From Temnothorax longispinosus (taxonomy: Eukaryota > Arthropoda > Insecta > Hymenoptera > Formicidae), in the NCBI RefSeq assembly GCF_030848805.1, contig NC_092363.1:8308001-8372000 (forward strand): a stretch of 64,000 bases of DNA, in the 5' to 3' direction. Positions 40,701-53,510 of this stretch are shown here, in pieces. The notes under the pieces are model-generated. The model was not told where the DNA came from, did no database searches, and worked only from the letters and a program-made list of their open reading frames with translations. The first letter of the stretch is position 1; each line of letters opens with the position of its first letter. The position numbers and the translations under genes were made by a program.

Positions 40701-43700
40701 TTGAAATTATTAGGCATAAAAATTTGTAGAATTTGTAAAAGCATGCGGTTCAGTATTGCTTACAAATAACGCTTATACAGAGATCAAAATAACAATTAAA
40801 TCATCAAAGGTAGCAAGTTTAGTGCGTATTCAGTCTCTATATATACGCATGAAATGAGCTGCAATAACATGGAAAATGATGCTAAAAAGAAAAATTCACT
40901 TGCCTCCTGTGAGGATTGAACTCACGACCCCTGGTTTACGAGACCAGTGCTCTACCACTGAGCTAAAGAGGCGTCGATGTCAATTCCTCTCGGGCGAATC
41001 CAGAGGAATGATCCTGAGGATCCACGAGGAATAGTTCTGATGGATCGTTGTAACGTGACGTTATACATCTTTTTTTTATTGCGATTTATTGAAGCTAGGG
41101 GGAACACTGACCCCGCTCATCGCTTATACGATTGATCTCGCTTGCACGGATATGAGAAATGTCAAATGGCCTTTGTTCTTCATGGCCAGCTGAATCTTTG
41201 ATCGTCCCGTAATTGAACAGGGGTTGTGAGTTGTGAGTTTCATCTGGCACGACGCATCGCGAAAACGAAAAGCTCTCATTACGAAATCGGGGAATATTGA
41301 ATTAATAAGTTGCACCTAGCAAATGGAAAGGGATAGCGTCGTGTTCACAAGATCACCCTGCGGCTCCACATTAATGAAATAGATTAATAGACCGATAAAT
41401 TAACAGCTAATCGCAATCAACTCCGCTGCGAACGTCACGTCATCTCGTGAAAAACAATCGAATCGATCAGCATTAAGCATTACTAATCGTGTAAACAGTA
41501 AACTGTAAAATGCAAAACGGTTAGCTACAATCTAGTATCTACATGTATAGACTACTAGATCGGCACACAAATGCTACCGCATTGACAAATTACATCATAG
41601 CCCAGTAAAATGACTCGAAATTTGTCGATCTCGAGGAAATAATACTGACTGGTCTGAAACTTTGTAAACAGGCTTGTTTTAGGGTACTATTTAACATATA
41701 AAAGTCCCCATGTGTAGACGCTACGTTACAGGCAGAGGAGGGTCCAAAAGGTCCAAAATATAAAAAAAAACCAGTTTTTTGCAAATAACTCAAAAAATAT
41801 CAACTTTACGGAAATTTATGTAGATATAAAAATTGTAGCTTACAAAATTCCGCACAATTTCGTTTTTTATTCAAGTCTGTACGACTAAATGGAGCAGAGA
41901 TAAAATTTTTTAAACACCGGTAGTTTTGCGACGCAACAAAAACCCGTACACGCGTCGCGCATTTTTCGCTAATATCTCGAAAATGGACTCTCAAATCGAG
42001 GCTAACGCGTACGCGCGTCGCGCATTTTTCGCTAATATCTCGAAAATGGACTCTCGAATCGAGGCAAAACTACCAGTGTTTAAAAAAAATTCTATCTCTG
42101 CTCCATTTGATTGTACAGACTTGAATAAAAAACGAAATTGTGTGGAATTTTGTAAGCTACAATTTTTGTATCTACATAAATTTTTGTAAAGTCGATATTT
42201 TCCGAGTTATTTGCAAAAAACTGATTTTTGGAATCTTTCGGACTCTCTCCTCCCCACAACGTAGCGCCTACACGTGGGGACTTTTAATATATTGAATAGT
42301 ACCCTAAAACAAGTCTGTTTACAAAGTTTCAGTCCAGTCAGTATTATTTCCTCAAGATTTTGTCATTTTACTGGGCTATCAGGATATCTTTTCAATTAAT
42401 CTCATCCTCGTTAGATATTCGACGATATGTATATATCTACAAAAGAGAGTCGTTATTAACCGCGAGGTTTAGGACGTCGAGATTATTAGGATGTTGGCAG
42501 TGTCCGCAAATTTTGGCAAAAAAGCAGCAGTATTTGAAAATAGTTGCAGGTATAAGGATTAGTATAGTGACTGTTGCTTTCCATTCGTTCGTGAGAGGCT
42601 TGGACGTCTCGCTCGAAAAGAAACTTACTTGGTCTCGTCGATGAAAACAGCCTCGAGTACGCGAGCTGCGTAGTGCAAGTTTCGTTGAAGTAATTCGGCG
42701 GATATCTCCCCATGTTGTAGCTGCCTCAATAAACACCTCAATCTGCAAAAGAGAGGTAGTCTCGGAGTCGTTGCCTGTGCGCCAATAACGTATGCCTCCT
42801 GAACTAGATGTTCGCTTCCGATCGCTTTCCGATAATTACGCGACAAGAGTCGCGATTGCAAACACAATTCTATTTAATCCTTGGAGGAGGATTTAATCAA
42901 AGAAATAAATATTTTCTCTCACGTGGGATTCTAATCTTACACATCTTATAAAATAAAATATTTGGCACACGAGAATAGACGGAACGTTACAGATGTAGGT
43001 ATCTTAGAAAAATCGCATAATTAAGACACAACTGATATAAAAATTATAGATACATATATGACTGCAGAGAATACGGAATTTAACAAGTCAATATAAGTAA
43101 TTTTCATTCTCATTAAATTATCATTACATGCTAATTTGCAGATCATAATCGCAGATCGTAAGCGACGCGTTATATGATATATCTTTTATCAACTCGCGAT
43201 CAGAAGCGGATTATCTCTATATGTAATGTATACATATATCATCACCCTATGTTTGGTGAACCTTTTGGTAAACCTAGATCTATACAAATCCAAAATATCG
43301 TATTTGCGATAGAGCAAAGCCATTAACACCTGCATTACATACGATATAATACGTTTTAATATACCTGAGGGCAGCTTTGTCGCATGCGTCGGGGGTGTCA
43401 ACGGCAGGAAGCGAATCCGTCGTGAGATCGACATTATCGAGGATCTCATCGAGATCGACGGATTGACTCGATAAATACGAAGTATCGGGATTGTGCGGTG
43501 GTGGAGAACTTTCGAAATCCCCACCAGTGATGCTTTTGCTTTTGCCGGAACTTCGGCGTACTATCGTCAAAGTGCCTTGTTCTGAAACACAATGAGCGTC
43601 ATCGCTTCTATTAGAATATTAGTGCAAACAACTATGGAAGGACATGTTGAACCGATCATAAAGATATTTCGAAGAATCCGTACAAAAACGACTTGGATCA

Positions 43701-44329
43701 TTTTGAAAAGAGGACAGAGGAGAGTTTATCAAAGTTCTAATTATAAATTATATAATACATTATAATTGAGCCATTTTGTACTTGACAAATTGCTATTCGA
43801 AAATAATTTGTAATGCACCGAAAATTGAGGTGGATCGAGCCTCTTCTCTTCTGACTGATCACCACGTGATTGTTAATTTATGTGTATATGTGTACAGTAT
43901 ATTATAACAATGTGAATATTGGAGCATTTTGCCAACGAAAGGAGCTGGCCAACGAAAGACTTAATTTTTGGAAGACTTTGTTTTTGGATGTGCGGATCTT
44001 TGAGGATATGTAGTCGGTAAACGCACAGATAGATATAGGTTTGTGCGAGCGTGCAAGTAGATAAAGCCCAGCTATCGAAGCGTATCTCGGAGGGGGGAGA
44101 GGGAAGAAAGGAAGAGGGTAATATCTCGAAAACTTACTGGAGAGTTGGCCGTTCCGACCGGGGGAAGAGGAAGGATTGCACGTCCTCGAGGATGCTGCGC
44201 CGCTTGCGCTGCTACAGCCGGTAGCAGCCGCGTTATTCACTGCTACGCCGCTGCCGCTGCCGCTGCCGCTGCCGGCTGAGGCCACCCCGATATCGTCTCT
44301 CGTGACTCGTCTATCCGGTGGAGATGCAA
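31321..44329 (-). CDS. Pde1c: PDE1 calcium/calmodulin-dependent 3',5'-cyclic nucleotide phosphodiesterase (5' exon(s) not found)
   Basis: Hydrolyses cAMP/cGMP in the cytosol under Ca2+/calmodulin control. Ten exons in transcript order: 44138-44329, 43365-43581, 42629-42742, 34530-34779, 33962-34219, 33098-33267, 32417-32662, 31897-32123, 31604-31699 and 31321-31412 (TGA at 31323-31321). Every junction is GT-AG and in phase, giving 619 aa after a split first codon. The N-terminal exon is Ser/Gly/Ala-rich. Next come the conserved RLRCLLRQLQHGEISAELL segment and the PDE1 N-domain (EVREWLASTFTRQ, RSVAHAIRAGIFVDRIYRR). The catalytic domain has FKTLDDWSFDVFSLNEA-type wording, the metal motifs NPYHNNLHAADV and HDYEHTGTTNNFH, then DISHPAKRWDLHHRW and EEFFRQGDKERELGLPFSPL. 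The tail has KPWIPCLAENKKVWKEQ and a charged end. All catalytic His/Asp are present. The first listed exon enters with two bases of a split codon, so at least one upstream exon is missing. The 7.8-kb intron 34780-42628 carries a tRNA gene and two inverted-repeat elements. Confidence 0.95.
33515..33638. mobile_element. 124-bp MITE in PDE1 intron
   Basis: Terminal inverted repeats of 24 bases, perfect: CATATATAACGAAAGAGCAC (then AGAG) at 33515-33538 and its complement at 33615-33638. The inner 76 bases are AT-rich and non-coding. It lies in the intron between exons 33962-34219 and 33098-33267. TATA-type ends are compatible with a TA target site. The superfamily is not assigned. Confidence 0.75.
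36661..36816. mobile_element. About 156-bp inverted-repeat MITE in the large PDE1 intron
   Basis: The left end TACTACGTTTACGCGGGCGT matches, inverted, ACGCTCGCGTAAACATAGTA at the right end. The arms continue imperfectly through AACTTGCGATAATTC and GAATTATCGTAAGTT. The unit TTTACGCGGAG recurs in the middle. Flanking TA dinucleotides fit a TA target-site duplication. Non-coding. Confidence 0.65.
37712..37747. repeat. (GA)n microsatellite in PDE1 intron
   Basis: About 36 bases of GA. The same intron also has a GCGGC/GCGCGGCGCGG run near 37480-37501. Confidence 0.93.
39791..39902 (-). other. GC-rich segment with exon-like borders inside the large PDE1 intron
   Basis: On the PDE1 strand, an acceptor-like CTACCGCAG at 39903 begins 112 bases that are open in at least one frame (SSGGNECARSSRRGAGLTSS, then SLGGGLDPDGPQGHAV) and end at a donor-like GTAACC. 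The surrounding 39740-39905 is strikingly GC-rich for this intron. Its length is not a multiple of three, so as a cassette it would shift the PDE1 frame. An alternative first or terminal exon, or a CpG-rich regulatory island, is as likely. Confidence 0.25.
40890..40894 (-). terminator. RNA polymerase III terminator of tRNA-Thr
   Basis: Five T residues on the minus strand begin seven bases after the tRNA 3' end, the usual distance for a pol III stop. Confidence 0.75.
40901..40972 (-). tRNA. tRNA-Thr (anticodon CGT)
   Basis: A 72-nt cloverleaf reads on the minus strand from GCCTCTT at 40972 to AGGAGGC plus discriminator A at 40901. The 7-bp acceptor stem has one G-U pair. The A box is TAGCTCAGTGGT. 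The anticodon arm is CTGGT-CTCGTAA-ACCAG with anticodon CGT (complement at 40938-40940), and the T arm GTGAG-TTCAATC-CTCAC carries the B box. There is no intron. A run of five T on the gene strand at 40894-40890 is a pol III terminator. It decodes threonine ACG codons. It lies in the 7.8-kb intron of PDE1, in the same orientation as that gene, and is transcribed independently from its internal promoter. Confidence 0.96.
41600..42376. mobile_element. 777-bp fold-back (long terminal inverted repeat) transposable element
   Basis: The two arms, about 41600-41940 and 42060-42376, are near-complete inverted copies. Ends are GCCCAGTAAAATGAC and GTCATTTTACTGGGC, flanked by TA on both sides, as for a Tc1/mariner-type target site. 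Other matched blocks include GGAGCAGAGATA with TATCTCTGCTCC, and TTGTAGCTTACAAAATTCC with its complement. The centre holds two 63-base tandem copies beginning CGCGTCGCGCATTTTTCGCT at 41951 and 42014. It carries no transposase frame and is probably non-autonomous. It sits in the large PDE1 intron. Confidence 0.8.
41951..42070. repeat. Two 63-base tandem copies at the core of the fold-back element
   Basis: CGCGTCGCGCATTTTTCGCT and the following bases, through CTCGAAAATGGACTCTC and on to ATCGAGGC, occur twice with a 63-base offset and almost no differences, suggesting recent duplication. An open frame runs over them (RRAFFANISKMDS twice) but has no known homologue. Confidence 0.8.
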
Positions 44330-47300
44330 CTGCAATTTCAAAAAACGAGTTGACAATTTTTTTACATCTGTTTCTGTACGTTGGCTTTATGATCCTATCC
44401 AATCATATAGCATATGTAGATACGCCGGAAAAAAAAATTACGCGAGATAAAAATTTAGATATCATAGGATGCTTGAACATTCATAACTTGAATAACACAG
44501 AGATATACACACACACATATACATATATGTCCATTCCATAATATGTATACTGCGTGATCGAACTCTTTACTTTTATAATACTTATGCTTTATTGTTTATA
44601 TATTTATACTTTATTACTTATTAATAGAATGAACAGAAATCCATACAAGTCTTATAAATCTGCAAAGAAATAGAAGATGAAATTTTAAGGTTTCGATAAA
44701 TTAAACGTTTTTTTATACGTTTCAATTTTATGCCCCGATAAGCTTTCAAGATGCAATATTTTATAACATATTTATTATCATGTCGCGTGTAATGGTGTAA
44801 ATTACCATAACTAATTTGACGAATTTAATGTTACAAAGTGTAAGGTCGTATCACTGCAGTAAAAACCGCGGCGGTAGAGCAGCTATCGATCGGTACCACC
44901 TGTCTATAGCTCGCGAATTAGTCTCATAGCCAATCGATCGCATACGAGTTACCAATGGTCCCATTATGCTAATCACAAGTTGAAGTGTTTCTAAGCGCCG
45001 AGAATCACGTTTACTACGAGAGATCTAACAGAAGCACGAAATGAACATGAGCGTTCATATTGAAGATCGCAAAAAGATATCCCGCTGTCATATATTTAAG
45101 GAATTTTAGTTATTCGTCATTCAAATATTGATACAATAAGAATTATAATTTAACGATAAATATACTATAAATAACATATTTTGCTTCCTCATAGAGAAAG
45201 CTTTTTTCGTGAATTTCGTGTATGAACCTTCGATTGCGTATAAAGTTGAGTTTAGTCAACCAAATTAAAAAAAATTATATATGAAATAGGGGTAGACGAA
45301 ACCAACGAAGAGATTGGTTTTTGAGTTTTTTCTGCCAATATGTTCAGATTGTTGTAAAACGTCGAAATATCGCCTAAAAAAATGTCCGTGTGTATGTATG
45401 TATGTATGTGTGTATGCTTTTGTTGTCCGTATATGCTCTAACCTCCGTAATTTTTGAGATATCTGGATGTTAAACATGTTTTAAACAATGAGAGAAAAAA
45501 AACGTAAAATAAAAAGTGGAAGTAGCATATAATTTAGATGAGATTAAAAGCTGCGAACTCAACGAAATCAGGCTGCCTTCACTTCTTGGTAAAATAAAAT
45601 TGGAGCTAATTAAAATAATATAATTCAGCAGTTAAAGCGGAATTATTACACGACATAATGCGTTTTGATTTCTGTCACGCAGCAAATCCGCCGAATTAGA
45701 TTATTTTTAGAATATGCATAATTATGTTTAGAAACTTGCAGTTAATTAAACAGTAGGTATTGTTCGTAAAACAGTAGCATTTTCAGTAATTGTCACATGT
45801 GTTGCATTGTCATGTAAAATAGTTTACCGGCGAATTTTTATATTTGTCCCAACATGTAGAAATATTCAAAATACTATAAATTTAAGAATTTATTCTTTGT
45901 TATTGTAATTGAAATATTTACTATATGTTATAGCTCTTAAATAATATGTACATTTAAAATGTTCGTTAGAAATATATTCCGAAATAGAAATTCTACTGTA
46001 TAAATAAATTGTTAAATACCGATTAAATATCGGTCTAAATTTGCTCTCTTCATATTTGGTGACACGTGGCAATAAATCAAAAGGCAGTTTGGTAAAAAAT
46101 AATCGTCTATACTAAACAACACGAGATTTAGTTTTATAAAATATGCAAGCAGTTAAATGGAATGGCGATGTGACTTAGAGTTTTATGCCGCAGATGTCAG
46201 AAAAAATAGAAGGAATGAAGGTACTTGCTCACAATTATTCTGTTGCCTTTATGCCATATTAGTATTGTGTTGTAATTTCAGTTCTTTACTGTATATTAAC
46301 AAAACTGTCGTGAGTCGAATCGATTCCTCACCGTAGTAAGAAACGCGATTTTTAAAATTTTTCAGTTTTATAATTTGTTTATCATTCTTACATCTTAATA
46401 AACTTCTTACACACATTTTATGACTTATTTATAAACATTATTTGTTATTTTTTATAAGACGTATATTTCACCCATGAATGTCATATAACCCACTTCTCTG
46501 GGATATATGACAAAAATGCAAGGGTTTCTAAAAGTTTTTTTTATTAAATACAAAGAATGAATATTTCATATTTCTATTTTTTTTAATTGTAGTAGACAAG
46601 TAGACAGTATAAAGTTTTTATTGGTATAATCCATTTGCCTTAAATATAGTACTCGATAAATTGAGTTTTCCTCAGCTGCGGCGTATATATATCGGAGTTA
46701 CCCTATACTTTTCTTATTCTAAGAAAAGGAGAATAAGTTGTAAAACTTTGTTTTTCAATGTACTATTGCATTATAATACTCTTCTCCTTTAATTTCAGAA
46801 CAACAAAATAGTAAAGAGAAAAATCTAAAATTTTATATCAAAACAATTATACGCTCTATGTTCTGTGAAACAAATGACTCATTATTTCTAATTTATTCCT
46901 CCACATTCTGCATAAAACCTGCCTGGTAAATATTTTACGAATGTTTTCTCAATAAGACAATAAAGTAAAATAATTAAGTTTAAACGATAAAAAAAACAAT
47001 ACCCCCATTTTAATTTGTAGCTAAAATATTATTTATCTTTGTAAATTAGAGAACCTCTCAGAATCGCGCTACGTACATGACTGCAACAATAGATTTATTT
47101 CGACAAGGTTACATTACGCAGAGAACGCACGGGGTGTACGTATTATAAAATAAACGGAATTTCGTTGAAATTTGGGCGTAAAATCTCGGAATTACCATTA
47201 CGTTTTTTCATTGCAACGGGCTGTAAGATGCATATTTTTGGATAATAATGTTGCGAAATCCTATTACTCACTCTCTCTTTCTTCCCTCCCCTCTCTCTCT

Positions 47301-49627
47301 CTCTCTCTCTCCCTCTCCCCCTTCTCTTTTCAAAAACACCTTCAAATGCCGAGTGCATTGATGTGACGGTACCATAGTGGGTTATGAAATTATTCACTGT
47401 AAGCGGATAAGCAAACAGACGTGAACATACGTGAATTATTGCATTTTGCTTGAATAATACATGAAACTGCAAAGCAATGATGAAATGTATGCATTTAGTG
47501 TACTGCAGAATACAATTCATATCTGCGTCTTTTTTAAAATTATATTTTTGTTTTTACCGAATGTACGCTTTCTCTTTTCCACGCTCCTATATGCTTCGAT
47601 TGATTGCATATCTGACGCTTGTAGAGCTTACCGCGAGTCAAATATAGACTCAGCAATTAATTTAGATATCCATAAAATATAAAGAATCGCCGCTGTGTTG
47701 TAAAATATAAAAGCTAATTATCACAAAATAAGCGGTTGAGAAATGTTTAACACAGACACGATTCATGAGATGTCATCGAGTATACAAATCTCTGATGATC
47801 ACTCGTTATGCATTGTTATCTTACTATTGTGTGTCGTATCAGAAACAGATTGATCTAATAATAAATATCAATTAGTTATTAGTTATTAAAACGCAATTAG
47901 TTATTAGATCATCGTAATGCTATCGGCTAACAATAAGTCCGTTCATGTAAATATTCCATAAAAGTTCAAACCATAAAATTTATTGACCAAACAACGTCAT
48001 ACAATAATCAATATAAAATATATTAAGACAATTTGAGATTCTAACAAAATTTTATTAGTTCAATAAGTGAAATAATTATATATAGGTATATAGATATTAT
48101 TTTTAATAATATCTGTCTATAGCGTTATCTGTCTATAGCGCCATAATGGTTGTCGGCAAAACGTTGGTGACTCCTGAATAAATGTCGAGATAAATGTGAT
48201 TAAAAATGTAAGAGTTGATACGACTTCGTTTCTCGGGCAACAAACCGGAGTGTTGCCCGAATTATGTGGCCAAGAACCTTATCTCGCTCTTCTGTTCTCT
48301 CTCTCCCTTCTTCTTTTTCTTCTTCTTCTCTCTTTGTCATCTTATTTTTAATAAGTGCGCTTACGCGACAAAATTCAATTAAATAACAAACACTGATGAT
48401 CGATAAAACCAAATAGAACGAGTTCTGATCAAATTCCTATCAACTCTTTTCGTGGATTTTACGAATTACGCAAATGAACACATTGAAAAGCAGGTGATAT
48501 ATATAGGTACATATAAGAGCAATCAGAAACAATTTCGTAAAAACTTATTTTGACCTTTTAATACTTGTGCAAGAATATTATTACAGTTAATTTTTTAGCC
48601 TTTGATGGTGTTCTATAAATTAATTGTAAATATCACGATAACGTCCATACTATTATAGGCTACACAAATAATATTAATATACATATGTAGTATAGTTAAT
48701 GCAAGATATAACTATACTTTATATAATGGTGGATTTAAACACGTATACCTAGAAATTAGCGATGTAATAATTAAATCCCGTGATCATCATCAAGTCTTGA
48801 GCGAGATCCAATTCATGCCCCTTCAGACAAGGTTTGCAAGATAATCGATTCGCTTTGTCTTGACCATACATACATACGTAATTAGTGACGTATAGAGTAA
48901 TCGTCTCGCAATAGCTCGAAAATTAACTTGGACAAGTTCCTTGTTATCTTCTTATTGGCTCAAAGTGCCGAGTACGTCTTCCTGGCGTCAATGAGGCGTT
49001 TCATTAATGGCAAAAGAGACTCGAGATATAGGTACGTGTTAAGATCGATGAATAACTCATAGATTATTTTGTATTTTATATTACTTATAAATATAAGTAT
49101 GTAATTAAGTCCCGTGTTGTGTTTTAGATATCTATATATGCAAGCTATTTGATAATTATAATTAAAGTATAGTAACCTTCTTGATACAAAATATGGGATT
49201 TATGTATAAATTTTTGATCAACCGTTTAGGTATTCTGCGATTAACAAAAATTGTATCCTGTATTTTTAATGACAATTTAAACATTTTTCTTGCAAGAATA
49301 TGGCGATATATATAATTGACATAAACATAAAAAACTTTTGATGGAAAAAAATCATGTATATATTTCTGAATATGAAATCATGTATGTATATTTCATTCAT
49401 TGTTATAAAAACAAATTATCCATGGCTCGTCCTAACTATCTTTCATGTTAGTCTAGAGAATTTCTTCAATCTCAATATTCTAAAAACAGAATATCGTCAT
49501 TAAATAATCCTCTCATAAAATCGCACGTCGATGAAATAAACTTGAATGTGAAATTGCATTCGCATAATGACCGACTCAAAATTTTAAATATTTCTGTATA
49601 TTAATACAACAATGCAAAACATCATAT

Positions 49628-49631
<4 letters not shown>

Positions 49632-49668
<37 letters not shown>
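49632..49668. repeat. (CT)n microsatellite
   Basis: About 37 bases of CT. A shorter (CT)n run lies at 47290-47310. Confidence 0.93.
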
Positions 49669-49670
<2 letters not shown>

Positions 49671-51337
49671 GAAAGCTTATCTCATTCCGATATAACTTAC
49701 TTGCGTGACAGGAAAGATGAAAAGATCTCTCTTTTCTAATACCGATTCGATTTTCATACGTTGAAGAGAACATCAGAAACATATCCCTGATTTAAGGTCG
49801 TCCTTCTTGTGCGTGTATAAGAAGCTTTCCGAAAAATATATCTCAAAATAAAAATTCGCCTTATTAAAGACCTGTATTAAAATCAGGCTGTAAAGGTAAA
49901 AGCTATTTCGATGTTATAAAACGGTGAATACTGAACTATGCGCCTAATTTCATTGAAAAATTAATAATAGCGAATGCACTAAAGGCGAATGAGAGAGATA
50001 AGACAGAAAATCCCCCTCCAATATCTATTGCCCGCAGAAAAAATCCTAGGTTGAAATTTTATTGAAAAAACAAAACGCAATCAATTGCTATTAACAAGTT
50101 AGACCTTAATTCGCATACTAATAGCGAGTAAAAATTTGCACGTCTGAAATATCAGGCTAAAATATATCACGTTTGACACGCACATCAGGGTAAGTCTGAG
50201 CTGTCAACAATTTAACATTTTAATTCAATTAATTTAGATCGTTATTAATGTTACAAAACGAGAGAAATGAAGATATTATTATCCGCGGCAATTCTTTATT
50301 AATGTCGAAAAATCGTAAGGTACTCTTATGGTCCGATCTGAAGGTTTTTATATTAACTAAAACACATTACTCTGTATACTTATATAACTTTGATTATTAT
50401 GTATAAACTCTAGTAAAAATTTGTGAGTTGTCAGGCAGGATTTGTTGGCTTATCGATTTTATTGAATTTCTCAAGTTGCTGAGATTTTATCTCGTCAAGT
50501 TTAGCTGCGAAACGTGATCGGAATCGAACGGAATTGTACATACATACAAAAACTCGCGAAAACTTGAGATTTGCTTTTCGCTTTCTCAAAGAATAAAACG
50601 CAAAAGATTAAAAGAATAGTAAAATCGCGTGATTTGCAGTTTAAAAAAATGATAGCATTCTGTGTATGCACGCACATATTACAAGCATACAACCCGAAAA
50701 GATGCGCTGCATATCTGGATCATTGATTATCAAAAACTTTTTATTAGAATATACTCTTAAGACTTTATGTCTGCATGGTAAAGACTTTAACTTGAATGTG
50801 ATTCGCTTCACCGAACTTTACCCGTGTTTTATTGTCTCGTTTTCCATTCCTTTCGTCGTTCGCAGTGCAGCGAGCGACGTCAGCGACGTAACGCTCGTGG
50901 AGATTATACTGCCGCGCCGCGCCGCGCGCCACACTAAATATAGCGACATTCAGGAAATCTGATTTCCAATCGCAGCCGCTGGATGCAAACCAGACATATG
51001 CAGGCGATTATGCGTTTTGTGCTTGTCTACATCTACAGCATGGCGGGTAATGATGGCTATGGCATATGTGAAATTCAGTCTTACCTCCGAGAACGAGCTA
51101 CGCTCGACATGCGTAGTATGTATGTACAATATTTGCATCTCTGAATCATGCAGTCATTGCAGTCTCTTAACGTCATTTTTTATTAGACTGTCGAAATAAA
51201 TATCGTTACATATGCCGTTAATCGCGAATTTATGCGTAATATCTTTTCGATTAAATAAAATTTGTTATACGTATATACGCATGCTGTCATGCGTATTCAG
51301 TCTGAATCGTATATAATCCTATAAAAAGGAAATAATA

Positions 51338-51521
<184 letters not shown>

Positions 51522-52132
51522 AAATAAAAACTCAGATAATTTTTGTTTTATATTATGTATAGAAAATAAAAACCAAATAATTTACAGATTTAAATAATTA
51601 TAATTTATCTTTATTTTAAATATTTTCAATCACGTTTGTCGAAATGCATCAAATTTTCTGCAGTTAGCGGCAAAAAATAACTCAAACGAGTTTTATATTT
51701 CTTTTAAATCAATTCAGATACCTCTTTTTTATATAGTAACTCTATAACCTTATTGTTTTCATTGTCCGATTAACATATATTATAACATATAATACAACGC
51801 GGTACATTTTTTATCTATATTAATACTGAACTAAATAAACTTGGGAAGCATTTTTCGGAGGCTAACGTTGCGCAATCGCGCTAATGTTTTTAGGTCACAA
51901 ATTGAATTTTTGTTTAAAACTCTCTATTAACCATGTCCGCTAACGACAAAGAGGAAAGATTCTGTATTTTATCTTCCACATGCATATTACATACATTAAA
52001 ATTTTCAGATAAAAAATAAAATTGGTTATATTAAAGACAACTGGTATTATAACTAGCAAAAGTTATAACAAATTACAACTATTCTGTTTATAGAAATATA
52101 TAGCATAATTTTCTCTTTGACGTAAGTTATTA

Positions 52133-52168
52133 TCTCGCGCTGCGCGTGACACTACCGTGTCTCTTGAT
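52133..52168. repeat. Second copy of the GAGACACGGTAGTGTC repeat family
   Basis: The complement of this stretch reads TATCAAGAGACACGGTAGTG then TCACGCGCAGCGCGAGA, matching the left arm at 29182 for about 20 bases and then diverging. No second arm is evident here, so it is a partial or decayed copy. Confidence 0.5.
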
Positions 52169-53137
52169 AATATAATCTTTATAGACAATATGCTAAAAAC
52201 GTGTAAAATGCCATCTAAAAAAAAGATATAATAAAACTAAGTAGATATAATGACGTAAGTAGTTTTGATTTAATTGATAAAGTAATATTGTCTCAGAAAA
52301 AATAAAATTATAGATATAAAATATACCTACTAATTAACAAATATCTTTCTTTTATGTAAACGTTGTATGAAGACTGGGCGAAAGAATAGAGATAGATATT
52401 TACATAACTATTCAGATATTACATACATTTTAGTAATACGTAAATTTAAAATTGAATATTAATCTTTGATATAAATATATCGTTTCTATAATCTTCTTAT
52501 CAGTAAGTTCTTCAATATTACATCCTGTATGATATAATATTGTCAACAATAATCGCTTATATAACGTGTTATATCTTTTAAATATTATCGCTGATTAAAT
52601 TTTTCTTGATCAAAGTTAATATTATTGAAATTAATTTTTAGTAAAATTTCTTTTATTATGTTATCATATTGTATGTCTATATACTGATCGATATAATGTT
52701 CCATATAAAATTTATCGCAAACTGTTATTTACATCACTAAAATTTAATCGCACCTCGCATCTAATCGCATCAATTTTGATATCATCTCTTACCTGCACAT
52801 TTCGAGATATTATTTTGGCAAATAAACAAGCTTAGTTGCACAAATCCGTAGAATTTATAAAAACAGTTTGTATCGAAAACCAAGTTTATTTATCAAAGTA
52901 AAGTATATATTATAATATCTACACTTATTAATTTTAGTTCAATTGTAAATATGATTAAATCTATATAAAAAAATAGTTTCCATTTAAAATAAATCTATAT
53001 AATTTACCTTATTGATATAATATCACTTATGTGATATTAATTAATTAGTAGCTATCAAATTGATGTCATCACCAGTATAATAAATCTCTTTAATTTCACC
53101 GGAAATATAAAACATCTACATCATTATTTCTCTACGC

Positions 53138-53510
53138 CAGTGTTTCTCAAATAGTAATTCGCAAAATTTCTTCAAAAATAAAAAAGACAACATTTCTCTA
53201 AATTTAAATGATAGTTTATGAATTAAATGTCTGTTTTTTATATTAAAAAACACCTAGATGTATATACACAAGAATATATAATAATTAAATTTGCATAAAT
53301 GAAAAATCTGTGCTTTAAATTTTGATGATGGATTCTTCAACGTATTTAAAAGAATCGACTTTATTAAAAAACAGCCACTTGTAAATTGCCCAGAAAATCT
53401 TTCATGGAAAGTTAATGGATTTAAAGTAGGAAAGCCTGCGTACGCGCGCGTATATATGTATATATTGTTAGTCAATTAATTTTTGCGTTCTATCATTTTG
53501 AGAGACACTG
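53138..53510. mobile_element. hAT-like MITE, about 373 bp
   Basis: The left end CAGTGTTTCTCAAATAGT and the complemented right end CAGTGTCTCTCAAAATGA match at 15 of 18 positions. CAGTG-N-TCTCAA ends are typical of hAT superfamily elements. Flanking octamers (CTCTACGC and CTTTAGTT) agree at only part of their positions, so an 8-base target duplication is at best degenerate. The interior is AT-rich with no transposase. Confidence 0.6.

Noticed and set aside
44176..44541. Plus-strand Ala/Pro/Leu-rich open frame
   Set aside because: It is an antisense shadow of the first recognised PDE1 exon, whose frame is fixed by in-phase joins to later exons.
47143..47520. 125-codon minus-strand open frame
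   Set aside because: It runs through a GA/TC microsatellite and shows no domain. A possible MHSAFEG leader has a poor donor (GTGTTT).
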